DNA of 64,000 bases from the NCBI GenBank assembly GCA_015680685.1, contig MNCI01028897.1:92580-156579 (forward strand). Reading direction: 5' to 3'. Below the pieces are notes generated by a model, which did no database searches, was not told the origin of the DNA, and saw only the letters and a list, made by a program, of their open reading frames with translations. Origin of the DNA: Gnetum montanum (taxonomy: Eukaryota; Streptophyta; Gnetopsida; Gnetales; Gnetaceae). Positions 46,882-59,030 of the stretch are shown piece by piece. Made by a program: the position numbers and the translations under genes. Position 1 is the first letter of the stretch. Every line of letters starts with the position of its first letter.

Positions 46882-47970
46882 ATGAACTCTTTAAGAAGGT
46901 CCAAGAGTCAAGGAAGGAAGAAATCAAATACAAAACAAGTGAAATCATTAGAACCCTTAGGCTAGATTCATGCCAAGAAGACTCGATTTGAAAAATATGA
47001 TGGAGAAGCTAGTCCTTTGAGGAAGGCCAAGAAATGGTTGGAGGAGATTCAAAACTATTTTACTATGACAAATATAGATGAATATGTACAATCATAAGTA
47101 GCATCTTGATATCTAAGTGGATCAATGGATTCATGGTGAAATGAGATTCGTAAAAGATTCAATTCTACAAAGGATAAATTTGTTTCTTTATTTATTAAAA
47201 ATTTCATTCTTGAATTCTTTATCAAAGATAGAAAAGTTCACTTGTAATCCCTAAGGATGGTTAGAAGAGTTATAAATGATTATTATAAGGAATTTTGTTC
47301 CTTGATTAAATACCTACCTTAGAAATATGACCTTGACTTGGCATGAAGATTCGCAAATGACCTATCATCTACCTTACAAATGAAGAATAAGCCTCATAAT
47401 CCTCAAACTCTTGATGATCAATGTATTGCCAAGAATTATGAGGAAATAGAAGATGATCATTTAATAGCAATGCAAGTTATAGTGAGTGCACAAAATCTAG
47501 CCTCATAAAAGTAGTAGTACTGGAGCTACTACCACTATGGTGGGAACCATTTCAATAGAGACTAGCCAACATTATCTAAGAGAACTCATCTTGTAATCTA
47601 ATAATAATAATAATAATAAGATACCACTACATTTCAAAAGCAAGAAATCACAAATCAATGAAAGAAAGTTACCTTAAAGAGAATACCAACCACTACTAAA
47701 TCATATTTATGCAAATTTTAGGTTTCTTTAATTTTTGTAAATGGACCAATACTTATGAAAGATGTTTTTTCCTACCTTATATATTGTAGAGCATCAAATA
47801 ACTCTACTTTACTCAAATTAGTTAAACAACTTGACCTTAAATCCACTTGTACAAAGACTGTTAGTGTTTAAATGGAATATGATTGAATAGTAACTAAGGA
47901 TGATAGGTGTTGTTTCTTAAGCTTTGAGCTACAAGGTTTATATTTAAAGGCTTATTTTGAAGAATGTTGA
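46882..47970 (+). pseudogene. Ty3/gypsy gag-protease fragment, broken
   Basis: The ATG at 46882 begins MNSLRRSKSQGRKKSNTKQV. The gag core follows: FEKYDGEASPLRKAKKWLEE, IQNYFTMTNIDEY, SGSMDSWWNEIRKRFN and LFIKNFILEFF. This is the retrotransposon gag pattern (WLxxIExxF ... WW). After about 47700 comes a decayed protease with LIYCRASNNS for LIDCGASHNF, so the catalytic Asp is Tyr, then KLVKQLDLKSTCTKTVSV. The RT and integrase are absent: the sequence ends near 47970, before the LINE tail. No LTRs were found. It is a different family from the 7.7-20.7 kb element. Confidence 0.8.
47599..47619. repeat. (AAT)n microsatellite
   Basis: About seven AAT units lie within the gypsy remnant. Confidence 0.9.
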
Positions 47971-48118
47971 AAACCTTATTAATGTAATGCCCCAAGAAAA
48001 TAGGATCAATTTAAAAAAAATAATCAATAGATTATAATTAATATTATAATTCATTCAAATCTAAGACAAAGATGAGCAAAATAAAAAGAGATGTTCTTCA
48101 TCCTTTATGTTTTTTTTT

Positions 48119-48157
<39 letters not shown>

Positions 48158-48360
48158 ACAGTCTACAAATATGTTCTCTCAATAAATAAATCTAATGACT
48201 TCTCTTAATAAGGATATGATAAAAGCCCATTCTTGCTCTCATAATTTGATTCCTTAAATGAATAGGAATAGCTAAGAATAGATACTTTGGAATACTAGAA
48301 TGCAAATCTTCTCTAACATAACATAAATAAAAATGCTTTTTTTGTCACATGATCAACTAA

Positions 48361-50301
48361 ACTTTAGCTAACACTTTTTCTTTTAATGTTTTTTAGAAGA
48401 ACCTTTTGTTTAAAGGAAGATCCTCTATTATAATATTGCATGACTAAGACTACATTTTTCCATGATGCAACCATCCATTTTCTTATGTAGCATTCATTAT
48501 CTCCTTAGCATAATTGACTCCTCCATGTGACTTAACTTCTAAGTATAAGAAATAACTTGATAAAGGGATTCAATTGCAAGAGGAAGCAAATCTACTTCTG
48601 AATGTAAGATCATAAGAATTCTACATTTTTTCCTGAAATTCACATATAAGAACCGATTTTTGAACATGCTATAATTTTTTCTAACTATGTGTGGAAATAA
48701 AAGGTCCCCATGCAACACATCCATATAATAATATAGGTTTGAAACAACTATGAAAATTTTTTATTTTAATCTCTACTACCAAAATATGTTTGTTGCTACA
48801 ATTATTTGTTAGAGAAAACAGAGCTCACATGCCACATGAAACTCTTTAAGCAAGGGATATTCAAACTATGATTACTAGTAAATTCAACTCCCAAATATTT
48901 ATAAGATTCACATATATCAAGTCTTTTTTTCCCAAGAAAAAATTTTAATTTCTATTTCTAGTACTACAAACTAGAATTTTAATCTTATCAATATTAGCTT
49001 TCATACTAGAATGGTTATAGTACTCATGGAGGATTTCAAGCATATAAGTTATATCTTGTGGCTGATTTGTAATCAACGTCACATCATTTTTAAACAAAAG
49101 CATGTTAAAAAATAATTCATTCATTAGCATTGTATTATTAGAGGCATTTTGCATCCATTTCTCCAATTCATCTGTAGATATGCCGAAAAGGTCAAGGGAT
49201 AAAGAAAAGCCTTGTTTAATACCTACTAAACTATTGATAATTGTTTATTCTCTTGTAAGATTACCTTTAATAATAATGTTAACCATCTCATAGATTCTTT
49301 TAGAAATAGAAAGAAGAACTTATAGAAAGTTAATGTTATCCAATCTCTTTCAAAGTTTACCTCAAGTAACCAAATCATATGCCTTAGAAAAATCAATAAA
49401 ACATATAAAATTTTTTTGGTTGGGGCTTTTTTCTTTCTCCACACAATAATGTAAAATTATCAAATATTTTACAATAGAATGATTCTTCTAGAATCTTACT
49501 TGTCACTAAGCATGATCATCTTGTAATTTTTTCTCACAAACTAATTTTATTTTTAAAAATAGTTTCTAAAAGCTTATTGAAAATTGAATTGATTGTAACC
49601 AATTAATAATTATTAAGGTATATCTTATATTCCTTTTTGAAAAGCAAGACTACATCACTAGAACACTATGAGTAATCCAAACCATATTGAAGCCCTTTAT
49701 TAAGAAGGTTGCATGCTGCTTTCACACAAATAAAATACTTCATTTAAGAAGCTCTATATATAATCCATTAATATAAACATCTTTCCTAGAAGATAGCCTT
49801 TGAATTCCTATAGAAATTTTATCAAGGGATAACTCAAGAACACTAGAATTATCTTATATAATAGAGGGAACCTCTTGGTTAAAATGGTTGTTAAAGTAAG
49901 TTTGAAAAGCAGATAAGATAAATCTTAATTATTTTTTTATCTGTATTGGAAGAAATTCTAAAAGCCTTTTTGAATAGATTTGAGGTCACTAATCATTCTT
50001 TCCTACTCTTACTTAATGAACTTCCTTTATTAAAATTGAATAATCCTTTTATAATTCTTTATCCTTGAAACATCAAAATGTGAATCTAAAACATCTCTAT
50101 GAGTTGTCAAATAATCCACATCAAACCAACATTTTCTAGAAGAAGGCCTTTTCTAACTTTTCACTTGTGCAAGTATAGATAAAAGAACATTAGATAAATC
50201 TAGAAACTAGTTATTAGCTAAGGTTTTCAACTATACCCTTGGATGTGTCTTAGAGTTGTGTCAAAGGCTCAGATAAGAGCATATGGCTAGATCGAAGGAT
50301 A
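48361..50301 (-). pseudogene. LINE RT fragment, unit 1
   Basis: Minus-strand translation gives RT motifs: an NNYXLVTINSIFNKLLETIF block (about 49620-49550), ESMRWLTLLLKVILQENKQL near 49280, then MNELFFNMLLFKNDVTLIT. The catalytic FADD box is FKND at 49094-49083. HEYYNHSSMKANIDKIKILV follows. The pattern (FADD, then a yC...vN..KTkI segment) fits LINE RTs outside the plant L1 type, perhaps RTE- or CR1-like; the clade is not certain. Many stops are present. Confidence 0.75.
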
Positions 50302-51880
50302 ACTTTAGGTAACAATTTTCCTTTTATAGTTTTTTAAAAAATCCTTTTGTTTAAAGAGTAATCCTTTATTACAATATTCTATGATTTAAGCTGTAATTTT
50401 TTTAATGTAACCATCCATTTTCATTTGTAGCATTCATTATCTCCTTTGCATAATTACCCTCCTCCGTATGACTTAACTTCTAAGTATAAGCAATAAATTG
50501 ACAAAGGGCTTCAACTTTAAGAGGATGCAAATATACTTCTAAAAGAAGCACAAAATATAATTTTAGTATTATTAATACTAACTTTTATACCAAAATGGTT
50601 GCAATAGTTATGAAGAATTTGAAGAATATAATTTAATCCTATAGTAGATTTTGTAATCAAGACCACATCATCTACAAAGAGAAGCATGCTCAAAAATAAT
50701 TTATTCACTAACACAACATGATTAGAGACATTTTGCATCCATTCCTCCAATTCATTTATAAATATGCGAAAAAGGCTAGGGAATAAATGATAGCCTTCTT
50801 TAACTCCTATGAAATTATTGATAATTGTTCATTTTCTAGTAAGCTTATCTTCAATAAAATGTTAACCATCTCATAGGTTCTTTTAGCAATAGAAGGTAGG
50901 TCTTGTAGAATGTCAATGCTACTCAATCTCTTCCAAATTTTATCTCGAGAAATAAAATCATACACCATGGAAAAATTAGCAAAACATATAAAATTTTTAT
51001 GTTTGGGGCTTTTTTTTCTCTACATAATAATACAAATTTATTAGATGGCCTATAGTAGAATGATTTCTCCTGAATCCTACTTATGACTAACCATGAAGAC
51101 CTTACATTTTTGCCTATGAACTACTTTTATTTTTTAAAAGAGTGCCCAAAAGCTTAGTAAAAACTATATTGATTATAATTAATTGGTAATTATTAAGACA
51201 TGTCCTATCTCCCTTTTTGAAAAGCAAGACTACTTGACTAGAACACCAAGAGCTATCCAAACTATGTTGAAGTCCCTTATTAAGAAGATTGCAAGCTACT
51301 TTTCCATATGAATGGAGTATCACATTTAAGAACCTATGCATATAATCCATTAACATCAATACCTTTCCTAAAAGATAACCTTTGAATTCCTATAAAAATG
51401 TCATCAAGTGATAACTCAAGAACACTAGAGTTATCTTGCATAATAGGAGGAACCTATTAACTAAAAAGGTTATTAAAGAAAGTTTGAATAGTAGATAAGG
51501 AAAATCCTAATCATTTTGCTATCCATCTTGGAAGAAATTCTAAAAAAATCAAATTAGATTTGAGGTCATTGATCATTCTTTCTTGATCTTCATTCATGAA
51601 CATCCTTTTTTAAATCAAATAAGCTTTCTATAATTTTTTAGCATTGAAATATGAAAATGTGAAACTAAAAAATCTTTATGAGATATCAAGTAATCTACAT
51701 CAAACTAAGGTTTTCTACGAGCAATCCTCTTCTTAATTCACATATAAGAAAATATAGATAAAAGAATATTAGTCAAATCTAGCACCTAGTTATTAGCCAA
51801 GGGTTTTAACTCTTCCCTTGGATGTCTCTTAAAGTTGTGACAAGGGCTCAAATAAGAGTAGATGGCTAGATTGAAGGATA
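50302..51880 (-). pseudogene. LINE RT fragment, unit 2
   Basis: This is a better-preserved copy of the same protein. SSQVVLLFKKGDRTCLNNYQ (51359-51114 frame) is the fingers motif KKGDxxxxxNYR. YDFISRDKIWKRLSSIDI (about 50960) is the AYDxVxxxxLW block, with the first catalytic Asp region altered to FANFSMVYD. MEEWMQNVSN and LLFVDDVVLITKS follow, with the FADD box as FVDD (50678-50667), both Asp kept. Then HNYCNHFGIKVSINNTKIIF. Stops and a roughly 340-base deletion break it. Confidence 0.8.
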
Positions 51881-51962
51881 ACATAAAGATCCTTTCTAAA
51901 AATATAGAAAAGAGAATCTAATCACTCCTATAGCCTAACATATACCAAGCCTAATTGTAGGA

Positions 51963-52131
51963 TGTTATATTGAATACTAGTATACCTAAGAAAGAGGGAG
52001 ATTCGATGATGTAATTATGCTGCAAGTAAATTTCTCAATATAAAAATAGCTTCTCTTTCTATTTTCTTACTTAAGAATCTAAGTTTTTTGTTAAGTCATG
52101 GAATCATACATTACAAATCAGTATCAGAGCC
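51963..52131 (+). repeat. Copia-type LTR end and primer site
   Basis: The sequence ataaaaatagcttctctttc leads to an LTR end at about 52115 (cattaca), followed by cagtatcagagcc (52119-52131), the Met-tRNA primer site with its first two bases altered. The LTR may begin at tgttatattg (51963). No gag could be recognised after it. Confidence 0.55.
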
Positions 52132-53125
52132 TTCAATATCATAAGAAACTATGGAGGACCAAGAATTATAAATGAGAAATAACAAGGACATTAAATTAAA
52201 AGGCTAAAAAGTAAATGATCCAACATTAAAATAAGTCTTACAACCAAGAAACCCAACGGTGATAATAAGCCTTAGAAGATCATCCTTCTTATAGATAGGA
52301 TCAGTCAATAGAGTATAGGAAAAGAAATCAAAATAACCAAGTTGTAGTAGTTAGTGAAAGCTATACTTATAAATTAATTAGCCAGAAACCTTGAAAAGTA
52401 GCCAAATGCATTAAAGATCAATGGAACGCTTATTATTGAAACATTGAACTAAATCATGGAGGTTAATGAGTAAGCCTCCAATTTCACAAATGTACTCCCT
52501 ACTCTTTTGAACTATCTTCTTATATCTTCTCTAATCATTAATTCACAACTTCAAAGTCCTTTAGTCAAAATAGAAGGAACTCAACATCCCTTATTAAATA
52601 AAGGTTAATGAATACAAATCAAGAAAAGTAGTATGGTAAAATAATAAAAACAAAGAAAGGAAAGAACTAACAATTAATGCTTCCCCCTGATTATTTATAT
52701 GGGTGCATTATGTTGTCAAATTTTTAACTATACATACAACACTATGTAACTTTGCAATAATCTATTCCAGCTATTGAATGCTCTTGAAAGTATGCATAGG
52801 TGGTGTTATTAAGGGCATGTTAAAGTATTTTTTTAATTATTTAAAATAAATTTAATTAGAAAATAAAGATTGTGAATTCAAATCTTGACTTCATTTACAT
52901 TTGTGGTAGTAGTGAAGTAACCTTTTGGTGGAACCCTTTTCATTAGTGGGTCACATCTACCTTGTTGTATAGGTAGAGGTTGTGCCATCTACCTCAAGTT
53001 TCCCTACCATTAAAAAAGGTAATGTTACCTAAGACATGTCTTTATATTAAAATTTACCTTAATTATTCTTTTTAGAGGGTAGCTATTGGTTAGGTTTTTT
53101 GTCTTTATGTTAGCAATTTTAGAAA
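52132..53125. other. Unassigned AT-rich stretch
   Basis: A frame after the ATG at 52151 (MEDQEL) is full of stops and matches nothing I know. Near 52870 an RNA polymerase III box-B-like gaattcaaatcttg occurs without a convincing A box. Confidence 0.3.
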
Positions 53126-53199
53126 GGTGCTAGTACCAAGATTTAAACCTAATACCTTCAAGTACAATGTTGTGGGAGCTAACCACCTAGCTAATAACC
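53126..53199 (-). repeat. tRNA-like head of a SINE
   Basis: Read on the minus strand, the 74 bases begin ggttattagctaggtggtta, with an A-box-like tagctaggtgg, and contain ggtttaaatcttgg, a B-box-like GGTTCRANTCC variant. They end in tagcacc. The length and box spacing are those of a tRNA. A tRNA-derived SINE or tRNA pseudogene is likely; folding was not computed. Confidence 0.4.
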
Positions 53200-55118
53200 A
53201 ATACAATTTAACTTAACAATGCATGGGAACAAAGGAAAAATGGTAATAATTTAAATATCATAATGAGAATTTATTGTTAAATAAATTTCAAGTTGTACCC
53301 TTAATCATTTAAAGAGGACACCTTAATTGCTTAGAATTTAATAAAATAAAAAACAAATAATGATTTTGGTAACCTGGAAATGAAGAGAAATTAAAGGTAT
53401 TACTTTGCATCCTTTTTCAATTCTTTTCATTAAAATAAGTATCGCTATGATTTTTTTCAAAAACAAAACATGGACACAATGACAATGAAGGAAGGTCACA
53501 TATATAAGTGAACAAAGAACACATGCACAAATGTTCTAGTAACATACAAGGTATGAAAGAAAAATACATTTGTAAGGCTTAAGAACATAAATTAACCAAA
53601 AAAAAATAGCAAAGTGATAGGCTAAATAAATAAAAAGTAAAACTTTTTATGCTTCAACAATGTAGTGTAAAATACATATTCCAAAAATGCTTTTATAAAG
53701 TAACAAAAATATATGTGTTCCATAATCTTCAAAATTTTGTATTACAAAAAGGTTGGATTTTAAGACAAATATTTATATGAAATAACAATCATTTGATTAA
53801 GTTAAAGCTTGTTACTAATATATATAGAATTGCATGAAAGCTCTACCAAATTATGGTTAAGTGGTTTATGAAGAATCTCATTAAGCTTACAAAAGGACTA
53901 TTACCTACGTTGTTATTTCAAGCTTTGTAAATGTGGTAAGGATGTACTTTTACACATTAATCTGTAATAATTTCATCACCAAAATTGTAAATCGAAGATA
54001 TAAGCCAATTTCGAAGAAACCAACTTTGTAAAACTAAAAATTAGATGAAAAGTTAAAAATACAAGATAAGAAACTTAACACACAAATAAAAGTAGGAACT
54101 TAATCTCTTCTACGCAATTTGCATAGTAGAGCTCATGGTTTAAGAAACCTATCACCATTTCTCACAATGCACAAAGAATTCCCAAGAGAAAAATAGAAGT
54201 ATCGACTCTCCTCTCTTTTAAAAAGTACACAATGTTGCCAAAATAGAAAATGAGCAAATTCTCCCAAAAAACCCAAATAATTTCAATTTATAGATATCTT
54301 AAGGTTAATGCCCCAAGTCCCCAAAAATTTGTGGCTTAAATAACTTTTAAAAACATCATAATGGCTTCCTACAACTTGGCTGCAAATCTATAGGAGATTT
54401 CTATTGCAACCTCATTATAAGTTACACTCAAAGAGATTCTAAAAAATGGTCATTGACTAGTGTGACCTAATTGTAAGTCATAGTGTACCGACAATCTACT
54501 ATTAACATGTCGTAAGCCACACCTTAATCGCAATCTAAACCTTCAAATCAGCTTTTATTGATAATGTAACTAGACTAGAAGCTACACTTTCCTTACAATC
54601 CAATGTTAGTCTAATGTGATCTACACTCCAACTACAATTTGAGGCTCCAACATTATCTTGAGACATTTAATTTGTGCTTGGACTATGAGTTGCATTTTCC
54701 TTCTAGTCCACTAGAATTACACTATGAATTGTAGATCTTAGTTGCTTGCACAAACTTACAAAACATAATTTAAAAGACTCCAAACCTGGCCAACAACTTC
54801 ATTCAAGTATCCCCTATGCTATGAAAGTTGAAATTAATACTTGGTGAGAGCAAAGGTTGTTCCTACACCAAAATGTTTACTATTTCATTTAGAGCAAAAT
54901 CATCTTGAGCTAAAATTTTTGAGTTTTCTTCTACACGATAATCTAAACTTTGATTTTTCTTATATATGAAAATTTAAAATCTTGTAGTATTAGCAATTAA
55001 TGAAATTCATAAGGTATCATACTTGACTCTTACTTTGGGCTCTTGCCACCATGATTGTAAATATGCACTTCTTTTTGTCAATGGTTATATTAGATCCATA
55101 AGACCAAATAATTATTAT
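53200..55118. other. Unassigned AT-rich stretch
   Basis: No coding frame, LTR edge or clear repeat is seen on either strand. Confidence 0.4.
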
Positions 55119-55190
55119 TGAGGCATTACATAGTTGGATAGAGCATGGAGCTTGTGTTTTGCAAGCTAGAGGTTTTCTCTCTATGGGGAT
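55119..55190 (+). repeat. tRNA-like sequence
   Basis: It contains tagttggatagagc, close to a tRNA A box (TAGCTCAGTTGGTAGAGC). A perfect six-base stem agcttg/caagct around a seven-base loop follows at the anticodon-arm position, then a weak B box. It is probably a decayed tRNA-derived repeat; the loop lacks the U before the anticodon. Confidence 0.3.
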
Positions 55191-55379
55191 GTTAATTTGA
55201 TACAATATTATGTTTAACAAAATTTTAGTAAAATTTTCTATTGGCTACATGTTCTGAGGATACATACAATTATCGAGTTTTTATTTTCATAACTACCATT
55301 AAAAAAATCTTTATATTATGGATAACCATTAATGAGAGCTACTTTTGGAAAGATAACCACATATACATCATAATGAATA

Positions 55380-56660
55380 TAGAGAGATTTAAAGATGCTT
55401 CATAATGACATTATCATATTAGAAAATTGAATGACAAGGATGTTTTCATAAGGTAATCTTTAAGCATTTCCTTTTACTAATATCACTCTAACATAATTAA
55501 AGTTTGATGTTTCCAAATAACGGTATGACATTACATTTTATTTGGTTTTACAATTTATAAACTTGAGCTTTTTCTATAAAATTTTTCATGTTATAATCTA
55601 CTCTTATTTAACTCACATACATAATTAGAATCAAGAAAACCCATAATTTCACTATTATCTTTATTATACATGATAAAATAATTTTTAGTGCCCTTTAAAT
55701 AATGAAGCACCTATTTTACTATAGCCTAATGGTTTTTACCATGATTTTCTATAAATTTATTGACAATTCCAACTACAAAAGAAATATCTAGTCTTATACA
55801 TACCATGACATACATTAAACTTCCTAGTATGTTTGCATAAGGAACATGAGACATATACTACTTTTCGTCTTCTAAACTAGATGTTAAATCCAAATAAATC
55901 TAGAAATAAATAGAAAAAGGGGTGCTTATCGGTTTAACATCCATCATATTATAATGCATGAGGATTTTTTGAATATATTTTTCTTGTAAAAACCATAGCT
56001 TACCATTTCTTCTGTCTTTGTATATCTCTATGTCCAATATTTGATTTGTTGCTCCTAGATCTTTCATATAAATGTCCTAGATGATTGAGCCTTTAACTGT
56101 TTGATTTCCAACATACATTGGCTTGCAATAAGCACGTCTTCAACATATAGCACCAAAACTAAATAATGTCAATGGAACTAATTCTAAAATACACACAAAG
56201 GCCATAAACTCTTTTTTGGAAATTATGGCTCAACATGAAAAAATCAAACCTCCTATACCATTGCCTAGATGATTACTTTAGGCCATATAATAACTTCTTG
56301 ATTCTACAAACCAAATCTTCATTGCCTATCTATACAAAACCTTTTAATTGTTTCATATATATTTACTCATCTAATTAACTATGTAGAAATTTTGTTTTTA
56401 CATCTAATTGTTCTACTTCTATATCAAATAAATAAACTAGAGCCAACAAAATCCAAACAAAAGCCAATTTTACAACTAGTAAAAAAATTTTTTGTTAAAT
56501 ATATGCCTTCCTTTTGTGAATAATCTTTTGTTACCACTCTTCCTTTGTATGTGTTAATTTCACCATCAACTATTTTCTTTAATTTGTAGACCCATTTATA
56601 GCCAATAGCTTTTCTACCTTTTGGAAGCTTCACCAAAACCCATGTTTTATGTTTCTCCAA
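55380..56660 (-). pseudogene. Copia reverse transcriptase and RNase H, broken
   Basis: The frame 56660-56424 starts MEKHKTWVLVKLPKGRKAIG, then YKWVYKLKKIVDGEINTYKG and RVVTKDYSQKEG, the standard copia RT start. The catalytic YVDD is YVED at 56147-56136. Next come PYANILGSLMYVMVCIRLDI (about 55835), KNHXAIVKXVLHYLKGTKNY (about 55735) and the RNase H start GFLDSNYV (about 55650). Similarity fades near 55380. Stops often sit where Trp or Gln is expected. Confidence 0.9.
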
Positions 56661-58215
56661 AGAATCAATCTCATCTTACATTACTTCTTTCCACTTAGAA
56701 CTAGAAGTATCTTCTATAGCTTGTTGATATGTGTCTAGTTTTGTTCCATTTAAAAATAATGCAAGTGTAACATAAACATCAAATTTCTTGGGAGAAACAG
56801 TTACTCATGTAGATCTTCTTAGAGGCTTTGCAGTTGTATTTCTTTCTATCTCTTCATCTGACAAACCTTCTTCAAGTAACTAAAGCTCTTTTTGTTGTCT
56901 ATTTGAAGATCACTGAGTCTCCAACTCAACCAGTTAATCATTAAATAAATTTATTTGTTCCTATTCAACTTTTACTTTTTGCTTAATAGTATTAGAGGAT
57001 TCATGAAAAACTATATCTATTGTAGAGGATTTTATAGTTAGTAAGATTCCATAATTAATACCCCTTAACATCATCTCCATACCCAACGAACATATACATT
57101 CTATATTTTAGATCTAATTTTGAAGATCGATGTTTCGGAACTAGAAAATGTGTAGTACAACAAAAAACTCTAAGAAAGAATAATAAGAGGAATTACCTAT
57201 CCATACCTCTTCTAGAGTTTTACACTTTAGTGTAATTTCTAGTGATCTATTAACTAAGAAACATATTGTTCAAACAACCTATGTCCAAAATTACTAATCC
57301 AAATTGGCATTGCCCATCAAGCTTCATACCCTTTCAAGAAGAGTTCTATTCATGTGTTAGGCAACTCCATTTTGCTTAGGAGTATAGGCCACTATCTTCT
57401 CTCTTTTAATTTCAACATCCCTGCAATAATTTTCAAACCCTGTAGAGTTGAACTCTCCTCCATTATTTATTTTCAAAAAATTAATTGATTTACTTATGAA
57501 TTTTTCAATTCAAGATTTAAATTGCTTAAAAACACAAAAAACATCAAATTTATTTTTAAACATATAGACCCAAACTTATCTAGAAAAATCATCAATAAAG
57601 CTGACAAAATATCAATTGCCTCCAAGTGATACCTTAGGTGATGAACCTCATACATCTAAATGTATATAATTAATAATATCTTTGCTTTTATTCTTTCCTA
57701 CCTTAAATTTATCTCTTGATTGCTTTTCAAAAGTAAAATGTTCACAAAATTTTAAATTCAAAGATTATAGTTCTTAGATCAAATTACACTTTATCAAAAT
57801 TTGTAATCCTTTCACACTTATGTAATCCAAATGTTAATGTCATATATAAGAAGAATCTAGATTCTCAACAAAAGCTAAATTAGCAAATTTTCTTTCCGTA
57901 GCACCCTATAACTTGTAAATATTATTATCACATTTATTAGCTTCCATCACTACCAAGGCCCCTTTGATAATTTTCAAAATACTCTTACCACCTTCAAAAT
58001 CATATCCTTTTGAGTCTAATGCTCGTAAAGAAATTAAATTTTTTTCAAATTAGGTAAATGTTTCACATATTCTATTATTCAAACAATGTCATCAAACATT
58101 TTAATTCTAATACTTTCATTTCCCACAATTTTACAAGAATAATCATCACCAAGATAAATAACTTCACATCATATGATTCATAATTGATAAACCAATCTCT
58201 ATCTAGACACATCTA
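56661..58215 (-). pseudogene. Copia integrase, heavily broken
   Basis: After the protease, copia integrase should follow. Legible parts are NNGGEFNSTGFENYCRD at about 57467-57417, the DNGGEF block with the second catalytic Asp changed to Asn, then VAYTPKQNGVA and HMNRTLLERV (about 57390-57330). These are the PQQNGVAERxNRTL signature with Arg/Glu lost to a stop. The upstream His-Cys region is not legible. Frames change several times. Confidence 0.75.
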
Positions 58216-59030
58216 GTTAGAAGCACCAGAATCTAATAATCAATCATTGTGATATTGACTACCAACATAAGTAGGAAGAACTTCATCAACAATGATACTT
58301 GAATCCTGAATTACCATATTTGCTTCTTTGGATTTTTCATCAAAACCCTTGTTTTGATCCTTTTGTTTACTCTAACAGTCCTTTCTAAGGTATCTAGTTT
58401 TACCACAAGACCAACATCTTGCTTTACTTTTTATACCCCTTGATTTTGATCTTCCTTTGGATGATTCAATTCTTCCCATCATTCTTTCTCTTTCCACCAA
58501 AGCATTTGAAGCTTACCTAGAAATTGAAGTAGATGATCTCCTAATTTCTTCCCATAACAAAGCTGCAATAACTACTTTCAAGGATGTATAATCCCTTCCA
58601 TACATTAATGTTGTGATAGGAAAATTATAGGATGATGGTAATGATTTAAGTAGGCAAATTTCCCTAATGCTCATCATCTGTATTATCATCTAAATCTAAC
58701 AATTTCTTTACATAAAAATTCAAAGTATTTAAATGTTCATAGATACTTACACCTTCTTTCATTTGTAATGACCAAAATTTGGACTTAAGTTGAACATGGT
58801 TTGAAGTGCACTTTATCATATATAAAGATTCCAACTTTATCCATAAGTCTAAAGAAAAAGTTGCCCCACTAGCATTATACCTCACTTCATTTTCCATGCA
58901 CAAACACATGGTAGTGAGAGCCATTGATGAGCAGTGAGGTACCCCTACACCCAACCATATGAATCACAAAGCGCTCATGTGTGATCTGGTCAAATTTCAT
59001 GGACTTTATCATGTCCAATGCACCAATCTT
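58216..59030 (-). pseudogene. gag: Copia gag, zinc knuckle and protease start
   Basis: The open frame 58954-58664 has SLDLWIKLESLYMIKCTSNH, QLKSKFWSLQMKEGVSIYEH and LNTLNFYVKKLLDLDDNTDD, the copia gag UBN2 pattern. The knuckle at 58416-58375 reads CWSCGKTRYLRKDC: CX2C and the last Cys are kept, but the His is Tyr, as expected from a C-to-T change. The protease box LLDSGASN is intact at about 58239-58216, with Asp, Ser and Gly present, followed by a stop. Confidence 0.88.

Larger units (their letters stand above)
48107..51890 (-). mobile_element. LINE reverse-transcriptase fragment, tandemly duplicated
   Basis: A poly-T tract of about 45 bases (48110-48155) marks the poly-A tail of a minus-strand LINE. 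Leftover RT sequence then occurs twice in the same orientation: unit 1 at about 48361-50301 and unit 2 at about 50302-51880. The units align along most of their length; unit 2 lacks about 340 bases corresponding to 48600-48950. There is no second poly-T at the junction. Confidence 0.85.
55380..59030 (-). mobile_element. Ty1/copia polyprotein region, decayed
   Basis: The minus strand shows gag, zinc knuckle, protease, integrase, RT and RNase H in copia order. LTRs could not be recognised at either end. Stops and frameshifts are frequent. Confidence 0.9.

Noticed and set aside
52790-53010. Second SINE on the plus strand with gaattcaaatcttg
   Set aside because: A B-box-like word is present but no A box at the right distance and no tRNA-like outline.
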